A DNA stretch of 64,000 nucleotides from Theobroma cacao (lineage: Eukaryota > Streptophyta > Magnoliopsida > Malvales > Malvaceae). Location of the stretch: positions 37,912,111 to 37,976,110 of the forward strand of contig NC_030854.1 in assembly GCF_000208745.1 (NCBI RefSeq). Direction: 5' to 3'. The notes under the pieces are model-generated. The model was not told where the DNA came from. It made no database searches and was given only the letters and a program-made list of their open reading frames with translations. Of this stretch, positions 1 to 13,412 are shown piece after piece (within the stretch, counting starts at the first letter, position 1; each line of letters starts with the position of its first letter). The position numbers and the translations under genes were made by a program.

Positions 1-1389
1 GGTTTGCAGCAAAAATCAAACTCACAGTGTTCAAAGTTTGTGGTACACAAAAAATAGCCTGTATGCCTGAATGATTCACAACATAATTAACTGCATCAGG
101 ACCTGCAAATGGGCAAAACGCTGTTAGAATAGGGCCACAAGGACTAAAAGATATTATTTAACCAGTAAAAGGCACACCTAAAGTATCATATAAAGGAACT
201 GAAGTATATGAATATGCTGCACAAGCATGATCAACCACCAGCCACTCGGGTCTATTTATAAAATAAAGTCCAACACAAGCTCCCTGTTCCAAACCACAAA
301 AAGGTCAAAACTGTCCTACAAATATCAATGATTAAAAATTCCAACAGGCAGAAATTCTTGGTGTAGGAAAGCTAATATAAACAAGAAACCCACGGTTGAA
401 TAAAGATGGGGTCTTAAAACATGGGAAATCCAAGTTCTTTGAAGTGACTTACTTGTTCTATCCCATAACACCTTAGGCCAGAACCAATTGCCTCTCGAGC
501 TGTAGCTGCTTCTCCAAATGTCATCCATTTATACCTTCATATGCAAAGCATAGTTAACACAACCTCACAATTAAAATTCCCATCTTAATTCTCAACTAAC
601 TTGAACTCCAAACTTGTTAAAATAAAATGCTCCAAATATAACTCACTCCCCAACTGTTCCATCCACCCGAATTCGCGTTCCTAAGTACTTGTAATCTTTA
701 TAAGTCTCAACAGCATGTCTACATAATAAAACATTGATAAACATATGATTAATAAAACAAAAAAAAAACAACTAAGCATCTAAAAAGGAAAAAAAATTCT
801 CACACAAAGTTATCATGCAACGTCCCGATTTCAGGATGATCAGCAAACCTACTCACAAGCTTCATCGGAGAACGAACTGATCTGCGTGAGCAAATTCAAT
901 GCTAAAAAAAATTCAGAAAGAAAAATGAAACAAAAAGCAGAGTATAGCAAGAAACAGAGACCATACCTATAAACATTCCATTTTCCACTTTGCAATTTCT
1001 CCGGGAGGACTACACCGTATTTTTGACCTATAAAAAATTTATAAACGAAAGGAAGAAAGAATTAACTAAAAACAACGAGATTAATCAAACAATATACTGC
1101 GATGATCAAATCAAAATAAGCAATCAATCAGAACAAACACTACATAAACACTTCCTATTTTATGAACATGAAATTTAGAAATACATAAAATACGAATTAT
1201 CACGTCATCAAATGGACGCATATACGAGAGTAAATGCATATAAAGGCTTCGAGAGTACAAACCGTGAAAGAAGTGTGAAGAGGAGGTGTGGTTACGGCGG
1301 AGAAAGGAGTCATCCTCGGCGTTGGAGGAAGGGAGGAGGTGAGAGTGGATGGCGTAGAGGCGGCGTTCAGCTGGAGATTCCATTTCCAT
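1..1389 (-). CDS. LACS7: Peroxisomal long-chain acyl-CoA synthetase, 5' half (partial)
   Basis: This gene activates fatty acids to acyl-CoA (ATP to AMP) inside peroxisomes for beta-oxidation. Seven exons are visible on the minus strand: 1389-1263, 1027-967, 881-804, 718-647, 534-453, 283-178 and 102-26. All have GT-AG junctions and the frame stays open throughout. The gene continues beyond the left edge, so the AMP-binding core is missing here. Residues 10-18 read RLYAIHSHL, which fits the peroxisomal targeting signal PTS2 (R-L-x5-H-L). Later stretches such as GTLHDNFVHAVETY, LYFINRPEWLVVDHAC and VPLYDTLGPDAV are those of Arabidopsis LACS7 rather than LACS6, which differs at several of these positions. 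The start is the first ATG of exon 1; a second in-frame ATG follows two codons later. Identification is strong; the choice between LACS7 and LACS6 is less certain. Confidence 0.93.
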
Positions 1390-2587
1390 GCTGGATTTTT
1401 TTTCCCCCGCAGGGAAGTGTTTGGAGGAATTTTTCCTCGGAAAAGAAAAAATAAAAGTGTAAAGTCGTAACGTAACGAGAGGGAAAGTTGGCAAAATGAT
1501 TTGCTCTGACCTTTTCCCGGAATTTAAATAATTGGAAATTAAATAAATTATGCAACAACGGATCGGCACATTACCCAAGACGAGACGCCCCGCATTGTGA
1601 CGTGTGCGCTTTAGGATAAGTTTTCACATTCTTTTATCACTTTTTTCTTGGACTGTTTGGGGGTTTTATTTTTAATTTATTTTATTTTGTATAAATTAAT
1701 AACGAAAATGACGATGGTTTAATCATTCGATTAAAAAACTTTAATAATATAACTAATAAAAAATAAATAAAAGCGAGATATTTTTTAGATATATTTTTAT
1801 AATAAATATAATAATAAATTTTTAAGATATATTTTAAAAATATGATATAATATTTGAAAAACTCTTAAATTATTTAATTTTTTATTATTTTTAATTATAT
1901 TTTTATATTTATATTTTCAATCAATAATTTTTTATAATTAATATTTGAGTTAGTGAAAATGTCAATTATCATTTTATGTCACATGAAATTCGCATGCTTT
2001 ATTGATGTTTACAATTGACTATGATGTGATATGCTTATATATCTTAATTGATAATAAAATGACATATTAATATAAAATAATAGTTTATTTGATATTTTTT
2101 ATCTTTCATATCAGCATCACGTCAATATCAGGTGAAAATAAAATGAGAAGTGATATTTTAATTAATAATAATTAATCAATATTAGATATAAGAGCTTATT
2201 TGATTTAAAATAAAAATACAGAACTAGATTGAAGGTAAAAAAAAAATAAAAGCTTATTTAAGTTTTTTTAAATAGTTTATAGACTTTTTTGAGCAGCATA
2301 CCTAAAAATATCTATATAAAATATAATAAAAAAATTTTAATCCATTTGATTGTAAATTTTAAACATTCAAAACTAATCGAATAATTCCAATAAATTATAT
2401 TTCTAAAACGATTAATATTAAAATAAAAAAAATAACTTAAAAATTAACATAACTAAATCAATTAATATTCACTCTTGCCTGTTTGGTCTGATTTTTTTTC
2501 AACTTATTTATCTTTTAAAAGTTAAAATCAAACTAAACAAGATTTTGAGAAGTTCTTAAAAGAAATAAACAACTTTTTTTAAAGGGT

Positions 2588-3058
2588 AAAATATCCTCAC
2601 CTCTCAAAATTTTAATTGAAATTCTAAATAAGTTTATTAATTTTCGAAATAGACACTCCATCCTAATAGTACAAACATTATTAACAGAGATTATAAACAA
2701 AATAAAATGTTATTTCTTTCTTTATTAATTTTAAAAATTTTATTATATTTTAAAATAAAAATAAAAAATAGGCTCTTTTTAAGTCAATGCTCCCAAGGGA
2801 AGGGAGCACTTGCTCCAAATGGAAGCTTTTTTTTTAATTAATAAAAATTAATAAAATTATATAATAGTAATTTTAAAAATTAATTAAGGATAAAATTATG
2901 TTTTTACCTTTGTCACATCATCAAGTTGACGAACGAAAACACTAACGACTAGGCCTACGTGTTCAACAAAAAATATTTGTTTGGAATAAAGTGTCAATTT
3001 TGAAAATTAATGGACCTTCATGTAATTTTGATCAAAATTTAGAAGGTAGGGATATTTT
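2588..3058. mobile_element. Small MULE-like inverted-repeat element (degraded)
   Basis: The left end (aaaatatcctcacct) is the imperfect reverse complement of the right end (aggtagggatatttt). The similarity continues inward, including a subterminal ttaattttc-aaatagacact stretch that is found inverted near 2985-3010. The same subterminal words occur in the better preserved element at 43380-45043, so both probably belong to one Mutator-like family. The flanks show no convincing target-site duplication, so the exact ends are uncertain. Confidence 0.5.
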
Positions 3059-3824
3059 GAACAAAATAAAAAAAAAACAAAAAAGCTTAAATAAAAACTC
3101 TAAATATGAGCTTTCTCTTTCTTTTTTTTTTAAATATGTCCCTCTTTCTAAATCAATCTCTCTCTCTGTACAAATCACCATTCTCCAACGCAAATCACAA
3201 TCTCCTTCTCTATCTCTATCTCAACAAAGACTATTAGAAAAATAAAAAATAAAAGACCTAGCAATAGAATAGTAAAATTTAATATTTGTTTATTCTTACA
3301 AAAATAAGAAAAAAAACCCAAAATTCAAAGTTACAACCACGTATTTTTTAAACATTTTTCTTTCTTTTACACCAAAAAAGATTTTAACATTTTCCTCATT
3401 TCTCTTCTTTCTTGAAAATTGAAGCAACATGGTTTGATTGCTTGCTAAATCAACAAATGTGTAATACTATTATTACTATACAAAGTTTGAAAGCTATTCT
3501 ATGATTTTTTTATTTTAATATCTAAAATCATATATAAGTTCAAAACAGACTTATTCTGTTTTAATTTATTAGGTAATTGAAAATTATATGAATATCCTTT
3601 AAGATAATTTTAACAAAAATTAGAGTTTATATAATTTATTTTATCAAACTGTATACCAAGCAATTTTTGTTTAATTTTAAAAATTATTATTTTGATACAA
3701 ACTTTATATTAATTTTAAAAATAAAAAATGTTAAACCAAATAAAGTCTTAATAACGTTTTAATAAAAACGGCTAAGTATTAACTTAGGATTTGACACCAT
3801 AAAAGAAACTCGATGTGTCAAGGG

Positions 3825-5017
3825 TAGGGATGTTAACGGATAGAGTACCTCGTTAATTTCGAGATATCCGAACCCTAACCTTATTAACTACCCGAATAAT
3901 TTTAAAAATAACTATCCTAACCTTAATCCTACATTTTCACTACTCTATAATTACCCTAACCCATTTAAATGTCCAATTAGATAAAAAAATTTTATTAAAA
4001 TCTTTTTTATGGACACCCAATTATCCAATTAACCATTATAATCTCGTAACTTCTGTTTAGATTTATATGTTATAAGTTTATATAAACAAATATATATTGT
4101 AATTAATAATTTTATAAGTTATAATTTTTGTATTGTTAACACAAAATAGAAAGTACATATGTTTATATTTAAAGTACATATATATATACACACACTCACA
4201 TATCAAAAAATATTTTNNNNNNNNNNNNNNNNNNNNNNNNNNNNNNNNNNNNNNNNNNNNNNNNNNNNNNNNNNNNNNNNNNNNNNNNNNNNNNNNNNNN
4301 NNNNNNNNNNNNNNNNNNNNNNNNNNNNNNNNNNNNNNNNNNNNNNNNNNNNNNNNNNNNNNNNNNNNNNNNNNNNNNNNNNNNNNNNNNNNNNNNNNNN
4401 NNNNNNNNNNNNNNNNNNNNNNNNNNNNNNNNNNNNNNNNNNNNNNNNNNNNNNNNNNNNNNNNNNNNNNNNNNNNNNNNNNNNNNNNNNNNNNNNNNNN
4501 NNNNNNNNNNNNNNNNNNNNNNNNNNNNNNNNNNNNNNNNNNNNNNNNNNNNNNNNNNNNNNNNNNNNNNNNNNNNNNNNNNNNNNNNNNNNNTATATAT
4601 ATATATATAATAGTAATTATATTCTTTCTATTATGATATGATATTCATATTATTTGAACATAATTAATAATTTAATAAATTTTTAATTTAAATATATTAA
4701 TGTCATCATATTAATAATTTGAGTAACCATACTTTTCATATATTTGTTATTTTAAAAAAAAATTGCTTGTAAAGTTGGTAAAAATTTTAAAATTTTAATT
4801 TTAATGTATTAAAATAATAATAAAATATTTATAAATAGTAATCGAGTTCAAGTAATGAGTACCAAGGGGTGGTATCCGAACCCTACCCAAATTCGATTCG
4901 GATAGTAAAATCACTATCCGAACCCATCTCAAACCTAATTATAGGATATCATAACTTTATATAATCGGGTCGAGTATCCGTAAGTATCTTATAACCGGAT
5001 ATCCATTGCCATCTTTA
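3825..5017. mobile_element. hAT-like non-autonomous element interrupted by the assembly gap
   Basis: The left end tagggatgttaacggata and the reverse complement of the right end taaagatggcaatggata match at 13 of 18 bases. Both resemble hAT termini (TAGGGATG type). Internally, words such as atccgaaccctaacc recur on both sides of the gap. Eight-base flanks gtcaaggg (3817-3824) and gttgaagg (5018-5025) agree at 5 of 8 positions, which would suit an old hAT target duplication. About one third of the element is unresolved N, so no coding content can be judged. Confidence 0.5.
4217..4593. other. Assembly gap (377 N)
   Basis: A run of N is flanked on both sides by TA-rich simple sequence (tatatata). 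The two 160-odd-residue open frames that cross it are artefacts of translating N. Confidence 0.99.
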
Positions 5018-6930
5018 GTTGAAGGTGTGGGAGTCAAAACTAGACTATTGTCAAATATAATTTGTTAACGTGCACATTACGTGTACGCTGGAGTCTTTCC
5101 TAGAAAATATTCTCTTTTTTTTAAGATAATATTCTTTTTTTTTTGTGTGGTTTAATTTCTTCTTTTGCATAAAACAATTAAAAGATGTATCTTTCAATAC
5201 AAGTCAATGTATTGTAATGACATGAATGTCTCAAAAAGTAGGCCATAGCTCACCAAAAAGCAAATCACAAGCGATTTTTCAAAATTTTTTTTACCATTTT
5301 GAAAGACGACAATAAGATTGCATCCGAACATTCAATTTAATAATAAATATATAAAAAGAGAAATTTTAATTTCTATTATTTAAATTAAAAAATAAACGAG
5401 AGCAAGATAAATTTCTACCAATGAATTTTCAAAATAATTAGATGGTACAATCATTATTTGAAATTGACATAACACTTAAAAAATTTTTAATTATTCAAAG
5501 AATTTTAAATGAATTGATATTCTTTTATTATGTTTTATCAAAATTTTATAGTTTATTTTGAATTAAATAAATTTTTATCATTAATAGTTGATTATTATCC
5601 ATCATTAATTATAATACCACTTATCATTATAGGTCACGAAATTGAGTTTTAAAATTTACATGAAATTACTTTCGGTTATTTTTTTTCTTTTTTCAAAGGA
5701 GACTAAGTCAAGTCAATTGATTTAAGCATTCAAGGGATTGGCCACCTATGTTACAACTTAAATTATTCCAAATATTAAGTCCATGATGTGAAATAATTAT
5801 ATAAATATGGTTCAATTAAATTTACACCAAAGTCCACTCTTTTTCAACACATTCCAGAGTTCTAAATGCAATTGTCCTTAATGTAATTTAAATGTGGTTC
5901 AATTAAGTTTAGTTACGCTTAGTTTCCCTACACCTTTTTGTTTGTGGTAAATAACTCAACCTTTTTTATACCAATTGTTAGACTTTAGAGATAAACTTGT
6001 AACAATCATTTTCGAGATAAAAATTATATATTTTTTTTTTCATTTTAATAATTTAAAGATAATTATTTAAATGTTAAAACCATCAAATTATTTGATAAAA
6101 GGGATTTTCATAAGGGTTTGAAGTATTTCATCATAATAACATTTCCTATTGGCCATAAAAATATAAAATGAAAACTAAACTAAACTAAACTCTATTCAAA
6201 AAAAAAAAAAAATCACTCATTTTTCGAGTTGAAGATTTTATACGGTAAATAGTGTGATTATTATAGGCTGGTTTCAAATAGTGATTTTCTATTACGAGTT
6301 TTAAAGATCAAAAGATTTTGGAATCGGACATTAATTTTTGAAAGTTAAAAAAATTATACAGGTTTTATTTGATTAAATTATTACATATAACAATGTCCCA
6401 TGTAATTAAGAGAAAACTTCATTGAAAAATATTGCATTTGCTTAAAATTTCATGTTAGATGCATTCTTTTATAAATAGTTAAGTTAGACTATTTAGAGGA
6501 GAAAATTTAAAATTGTAAATATTAATATTTTGAAAGTAAAATATTAATTATTTATTTGGATACTATTTTTTTACGTCACTATACTTATGTAAAAATTTTT
6601 AAAAATTTGTTGATGAGTACTCTTTAAGATATATTTTTCTAAATAATTAAGATATTATTTAGTAATAATATTTTTGTATCATACTATTATATTTCACGTA
6701 ATGAAATAAAAAAGATACTGTAGCAATCATTTTCCACAAGAAAGCAACAATGGGACCCTTAAATTAAATATGACCGCTGCACCCCAATTGTAGAGGCATG
6801 TGAGTCAATGCCATGGCCAACAAGCAATCATGATTACAGCGTATTGATCATCATCTTTCAAACTCAATCAGACAAACGAAAATTAAGCTTTCTTCTATTT
6901 TTTGATAAAAAAAAATCATTTTTGTTGAAA

Positions 6931-6964
6931 CGATAATAATAATAATAATAATATTAATAATAAT
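6931..6964. repeat. (AAT)n microsatellite
   Basis: A short trinucleotide array (ataataataat with one interruption) in the spacer upstream of EBM. Confidence 0.8.
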
Positions 6965-7956
6965 TTTCTTTTACTTACCCAATTTTTTTAATAACATGAA
7001 ACTGTATCTCTTATGTTCATAAAATTTAAAAAATCGTAACATTATAATTTTATCATTTATGAGGATTAGTATAAGAATAAATAAAATTTAGTTAAATAGT
7101 TGTTGGTTATGAATAAATGGATATGTCTATCGAATTTCTTAATATTTCGAGTTTCATTCATAATCAATGTATATATTTATAATATTTTATTAATATCTAC
7201 ATTTACGTAATCTTATAAATAGGATTTTGTACTTGATAAAAAATAAAAAATCAATAATAATAAAAAATAGTGATAAATGAACTAAAAGTTCTTCTAAGAA
7301 ATAAACCAAAAGTTTTTTCTCAATTATTCTCTCAATTATTTTTTTAGTATATCTTTTTTATATTTTTTCTATCATTGTTAACATTTTAAAAAGGATAAAT
7401 TATAATGTTTAAAAAGTTTTATTTTTTAAATATTTTTATAGTATTCGAATATTTGACTCGTTGATATATAATTTTCTGTCTAGAGAGTAGGATTCGAAAT
7501 CCTCTCCTCCAATTAAAAAAAATTCCTTATAGATTTCAAAGAAACAATTTTTATAACATAGTAATTAAATTAAATATAGTAATTTGTTCATTTATTTTTA
7601 ATAAATATGATAATATTAATGGATCAATTTTTCCTCAAAAATATCAATGCAAATGTACTTCGAATGAGAAACGACGTCGTTAAAGGATTTTGGTAGCAAT
7701 AAAATAATATTCATAGTAATAATTAAAAAATAATAATTAAAAAACAGAAGGTTTGAAGGAGAATCGATAACTTGAAAAACAAGCGGACAAATCGCACTGG
7801 GCGTTGATTAAATACCGACACTTTCTTCTGCTGTCCTTTCACGCGGTGGCGCTCGAATGCCTCGCAGAGAAGAAAAGAATTGTGAAAAAACTTCTCACTT
7901 CAGTTAACTCTGTGCGAACAGACTGAGTTGAGAGCATCCGAGTTGGAAACTCGGCA

Positions 7957-10900
7957 ATGGCGGAGATAGGAAAGATGGTGCTTGACTCGGGATGGCTAGC
8001 AGCGAGATCCACCGAGGTTAAACTCACCGGGACTCAGCTGACCACCACTCATCCTCCAACTGGCCCGACCTCTCCTTGGATGGAAGCTGTCGTTCCTGGA
8101 ACGTAATAAATCTTTAAATTTTCGGTTATTTTTGTATATTTATCAATCGAGTTCTGATTTTGTTTAAATTTATGCCGAGTTTTGCTTGATTCACTGGAGT
8201 GTTTGCTTGTTTTGATGTGGAAAAGGATTTATTCGTTGGATGATAAGAAATGAAAAGTTTTGAGTGAGGTTGAATTTGAATGAGAAAAATGCTAGTTATG
8301 TTACTTATGTATCATTTAATTTTGGAAAAAAAAAAAGAATAATTGTTAATCATTAGTAAAAATTTGATGAAATTTTTAGGATTATATGATTTACTTTTAC
8401 TATTTTCTCTTGCATCAAAGCAACTTTTTAGGAAAAAAAAAAGTAGCAAAAGAAACAATTAAACGGTATCTTCATGTTTCAGACCAATGTGCTTGAAGAT
8501 TTTTTAGACATTGTAAGTTGTAGTTATTGGTTCAGGTTGGAATTGGCATGTATTATTCTAAATTTTGGATTAAGAACTTTGATTTTAGCTTAATAATAGA
8601 AACATCTGATGATATTATATCTGTCTCTGGGGACCTATAATTGCAAAAATGATGGTTCTCTTGTCATGACATATATGATAGTTTCATTTGCATGTGAGTT
8701 TCAATTGTATTTAGTGGAACTAGTATGCGAGCTCTCATGGTAATTGTTATGGATTAACTGTTTGATTGACAGTGTTCTGGCGACTCTAGTAACAAACAAA
8801 ACTGTTGGTGATCCTTTCTATGGTTTGGTGAATGAGACGATCGTTGATATAGCTGACTCTGGAAGGGAGTACTACACATTCTGGTTTTTCACAAAATTTC
8901 AGTGTAAGCTGGTATGCAATGTTTAGAATGGAACACTTTGTGACGTTAAATACGACTTGAAAATAATAGAGTTTTGGTTGTGGTTTGTATTCCCACTAAA
9001 TGTTCAACTCACCACAACTGTATGCCCCAATAATGCAGATCTTATATCAACTAACAGATACTCTGATTATTGTTTTTGTAGATAATTTTCTATTTCTAAT
9101 TGTTACTTTATATGTTGCAGTCAGGAACTCAGCATTTAGATCTGAATTTCCGTGCAATCAATTACTCTGCAGAGGTGTACTTAAATGGCCACAAAAAGGA
9201 CCTTCCGAAAGGGATGTTTCGGAGACATTCCCTTGAAGTCACTGATATCCTAAATCCTGAGGGTACAAACTTGCTGGCAGTTCTTGTTTACCCTCCAGAT
9301 CATCCTGGGAGCATTCCCCCTGAGGGTGGGCAAGGAGGGGATCATGAGGTACGTATCTTTGAATAAAAGAAGCTTATTAATTTATTTGGGTTAAATTTTA
9401 GGTATTAAATTAATGTAAGAAAACTACAACGTAACGGCTAACACCATTTTTTTCCTCTTAGATTGGAAAGGATGTTGCCACACAATATGTTGAGGGTTGG
9501 GATTGGATAGCTCCAGTAAGGTGACTTCTTTTGTAACTTTTAAAACTTCAGGGTTGCATTTTGAATTTTTGATTCTATGCTAATATTTGGATTTTTTGAA
9601 TTAATAATGTGACTTGTGGCAGTGTACTGTAACTGTATTTCTGTCTCCTCATAATGCCATTGCCAACCTAAAGCACAAAATAAAAAGGAAAAAATGTGCA
9701 TCACTTACATAAGTTCTTCAACTAACTTCACTTGATATTTAAGTTTTATTGTGTAGCTCATGAGGTCATGAGTGCAGTTGACCCTGTACATATAAATTCC
9801 TATTACTATTGTAATTTGTACCCCAAAATCCATTAGTTTGGCATTTTCAAAGTCTCTGTTTAGGAGTGGGACTGTAGTTAATTTTTCTATTGTTATTTTG
9901 GGTAGACTGGTTTATGAACTAAATGTTTATTCATCAGTTAAATGTATATGAAATAGGACAGATGTAGTTGTCAGAAAATTTTATTTGGGGTACATGGAAC
10001 GGAGCAGCAGAGGATCAAATGCATATAGATAAAGGTCCCATTAAACTTCTGTGAGAAAAAATGAGGTGAAGTTATGAATGGGGATCCTCTGATCAGTTTC
10101 ACTTTTATTAGATAGACTATAGTGCATAGGAGCAAAATATGGAGATAAATCGATGTAATTATATCACATGTTTTTGTTGCTCTATGATCTTTTCATCTCA
10201 GAACGTATCTATCTTAGAAGTTTTCAACTAGTAGCTAGCATCCAACCTCTGTTTTCTGAAGAAACAAAAACGTGTGATATCTAACATATCTGACCTCTGC
10301 TTGTCTCAGGGATAGGAACACTGGTATTTGGGATGAAGTCTCAATATATGTTAGCGGGGTAAGATTTATGCAGGACTTCAACTTCTTTCTGATAACGAGG
10401 ACAATTTGTTTATCTCCTAGTGGAATTGAGTATATGTTATTCTACAATGCCACAAAACTACTTTTTTTTTTCTTTTCTTTCTTTTTGCTTTTAAATCCTT
10501 TATACCTGTTTATGGAGACTTTGCCATCTAATATCAATGGGTGTATGATAATTACCTTCATTTGTTGCTATGTTTTCTGGTAAAGACTCAGTTCTGTTAA
10601 ACCGAAATGTAAGTAGTCGATGGTGCTCCTATTTATTTACTATAATTAATTTATGACGCTCCGTAATTATCTGAATGTCGTTTGTTGATGCATTTACTTT
10701 GGATGCAGCCGGTAAAAATAATTGATCCACACTTGGTTTCATCATTTTTTGACCATAACACGAGGGTATATTTGCATGCAACAACTGAATTGGAAAATAA
10801 AAGTGCTTGGGTTGCTGAGTGTTCTTTGAATATCCAAGTGACAACAGAACTTGAAGGAAGCATTTGCTTAGTGGAGCATCTTCAGACTCAACATGTTTCA

Positions 10901-13371
10901 GTCCCTCCTGGAGCACGTATTCAGTATACTTTTCCTCAGGTCAGTGGTGGATCTTTCTCATTGATTTTTAGATGTGTTTGTAGCATCCTTATTTGCATTG
11001 AAGGTAGTTTTTGTCTTAGATGAACTTTTTTTTTTTATTTTGTGTTTATTAGTATTTGTGAGTGTCTGCATTTTGATATAGAGAGTATGACACATTTGAG
11101 AGAATATGAAGCAAGCTTTGACTGAATTGGATCCCATTTTGGAGAAAATTCAACCATTTTATTTTTTCATTAAGAATAAATTGGATTATTATTGAGAGGA
11201 AAATGGTAATTCCTCTGCAATAACTTTCTTTCTTTCTTTGCAATCTGAAAAATCTGTACTTATGAGGTCAAGCATCCATTTAATCCAAGTTGGTTTTCAA
11301 TTTTATTCACTACACTTGAAATGCTTATGATGTATATTGCAGCTTTTCTTCTACAAGCCCAATTTATGGTGGCCAAATGGCATGGGAAAGCAATCTCTGT
11401 ATAATGTCAGTATAACTATTGATGTGAAGGGATATGGAAAGTCTGATTCATGGGGCCAACTATTTGGTTTTCGGAAAATTGAGTCTCATATTGATTCTGC
11501 TACTGGAGGGAGGTATAATTCAGGAATCAATTAAATATTATTTTAAAGCACTGCATGTTGAATTTCTATAATCGGTTTCATTTCTGTAAATTTTTTTACA
11601 GGTTATTCAAGGTGAATGGACAGCCTATTTTTATCCGTGGTGGTAACTGGATATTATCAGATTGTTTACTACGGCTTTCTGAGGAGCGTTACAAAACAGA
11701 CGTAAAGTTTCATGCAGATATGAATCTAAACATGATTCGTTGTTGGGGTGGGGGATTGGCTGAGAGGCCAGAATTTTATCATTATTGTGATGTTTATGGT
11801 TTGCTGGTATGCTATTCTCTCTCTCTTTCCAACAGATGTGTGTCTGCCCATTTTTTGGCATTCTTGTAAGTGCTCTCATGCATGTAATTTGTGCATATTT
11901 ATCTTCCTGAAAAGGAGAAAGTAAAAATTGGCAGAATAAAAAGTAAGAATGAGAGTAAAGCACATATAGGATTGTGAGGGTCATGAAAGGAGTAGGAATT
12001 TTTGGAAGGAATGAGCTGCTTGTATATGAATTTATAAATTCTTCTTAAAGGAAATTAAAAATAAGGAATTTCAGCCAGTTTGTGCAGCATGGCTCCTCTA
12101 AGCTTGTGTGTAACTCCCCTTGCTTCATTGTGCATGTTGTTGTCTGAATGTTAAGTGCACATGTTCAACCGTAAAACACAAGGTTGTAAAGCATGCTAGG
12201 TTAGTTTAGGTTTACCAATTTTAAAGCTTTGGTGGAAATAACCAAATGAAAATTTTGTAGGTGTGGCAGGAGTTTTGGATTACTGGCGATGTTGATGGAA
12301 GAGGTATCCCAGTATCAAATCCAAATGGCCCACTTGACCATGATCTTTTCATGCTATGTGCCAGGGATACTGTCAAGCTTTTAAGGAATCATCCTAGTCT
12401 CGCTCTCTGGGTTGGTGGAAACGAACAAGTTCCACCCCCTGACCTTAACACAGCTTTAAAGAATGACCTGAAACTGCATCCTTCTTTCGAGAACCAGAGT
12501 GAAAATGCAATGTCTGTGGAAGATATGTCCACAGTGTTCAAGGACCCTAGCCAATATCTAGATGGCACACGCATTTATATCCAAGGGTCCATGTGGGATG
12601 GCTTTGCTAATGGGAAGGGAGACTTCACTGATGGTCCTTATGAAATCCAAAACCCTGAAGACTTCTTTAGGGATGATTATTACAATTATGGTTTCAACCC
12701 AGAGGTTGGTTCTGTAGGAATGCCAGTTGCAGCTACTATCAGAGCAACCATGCCTCCAGAAGGGTGGCAAATTCCATTGTTTAAGAAGCTTCCCAATGGT
12801 TACACAGAAGAAGTTCCAAATCCCATTTGGGAATACCATAAATACATTCCCTATTCAAAACCTGGAAAAGTTCATGACCAGATTGAACTGTATGGGATTC
12901 CAAAGGATTTGGATGATTTTTGCTTGAAGGTATTACCAAAAAATCTTTATCTTTTTATGGGGAATGCATTTGATGCTCTCTTTGTTTATACTAACTTCCT
13001 TAAATGATCATCTCAGGCTCAACTTGTTAACTACATTCAGTATAGAGCTCTATTGGAGGGTTGGACTTCCCATATGTGGAGCAAATACACTGGGGTTTTG
13101 ATTTGGAAGACACAGAACCCATGGACAGGTCTTCGAGGTCAATTTTATGATCACCTCCTAGACCAGACAGCAGGATTTTATGGTTGTCGTTGTGCTGCAG
13201 AGCCAATTCATGTCCAGCTGAATCTTGCTACATTATTTATAGAGGTAAGTGCTCTAGTAATAACGCTTCTAGTTATTTAGTTTGGTCAGAAACCCATATA
13301 TCTTATGATGCATTGAAATTTAGTAGGAACTCAGATTTAAGGCAGTGCTAATGTTTTTCTTATTTTCCTTA

Positions 13372-13412
<41 letters not shown>

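Larger units (their letters stand above)
1390..7956. other. AT-rich intergenic spacer, divergent LACS7/EBM promoters
   Basis: This 6.5 kb spacer between two divergently transcribed genes holds both promoters, an assembly gap, a MULE-like fragment (2588-3058), a hAT-like element around the gap (3825-5017) and a MITE arm near 2190-2237. The rest is AT-rich sequence with poly-A/T runs. I see no gene-like reading frame: the longest open frames are low-complexity or run through the N gap. Confidence 0.75.

Noticed and set aside
1212..1470. Plus-strand frames of 60-80 codons opposite LACS7 exon 1
   Set aside because: These are shadows of the GC-rich antisense exon 1 with no family resemblance.
4133..4641. 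Two open frames of about 160 residues
   Set aside because: They consist almost entirely of translated N across the assembly gap.
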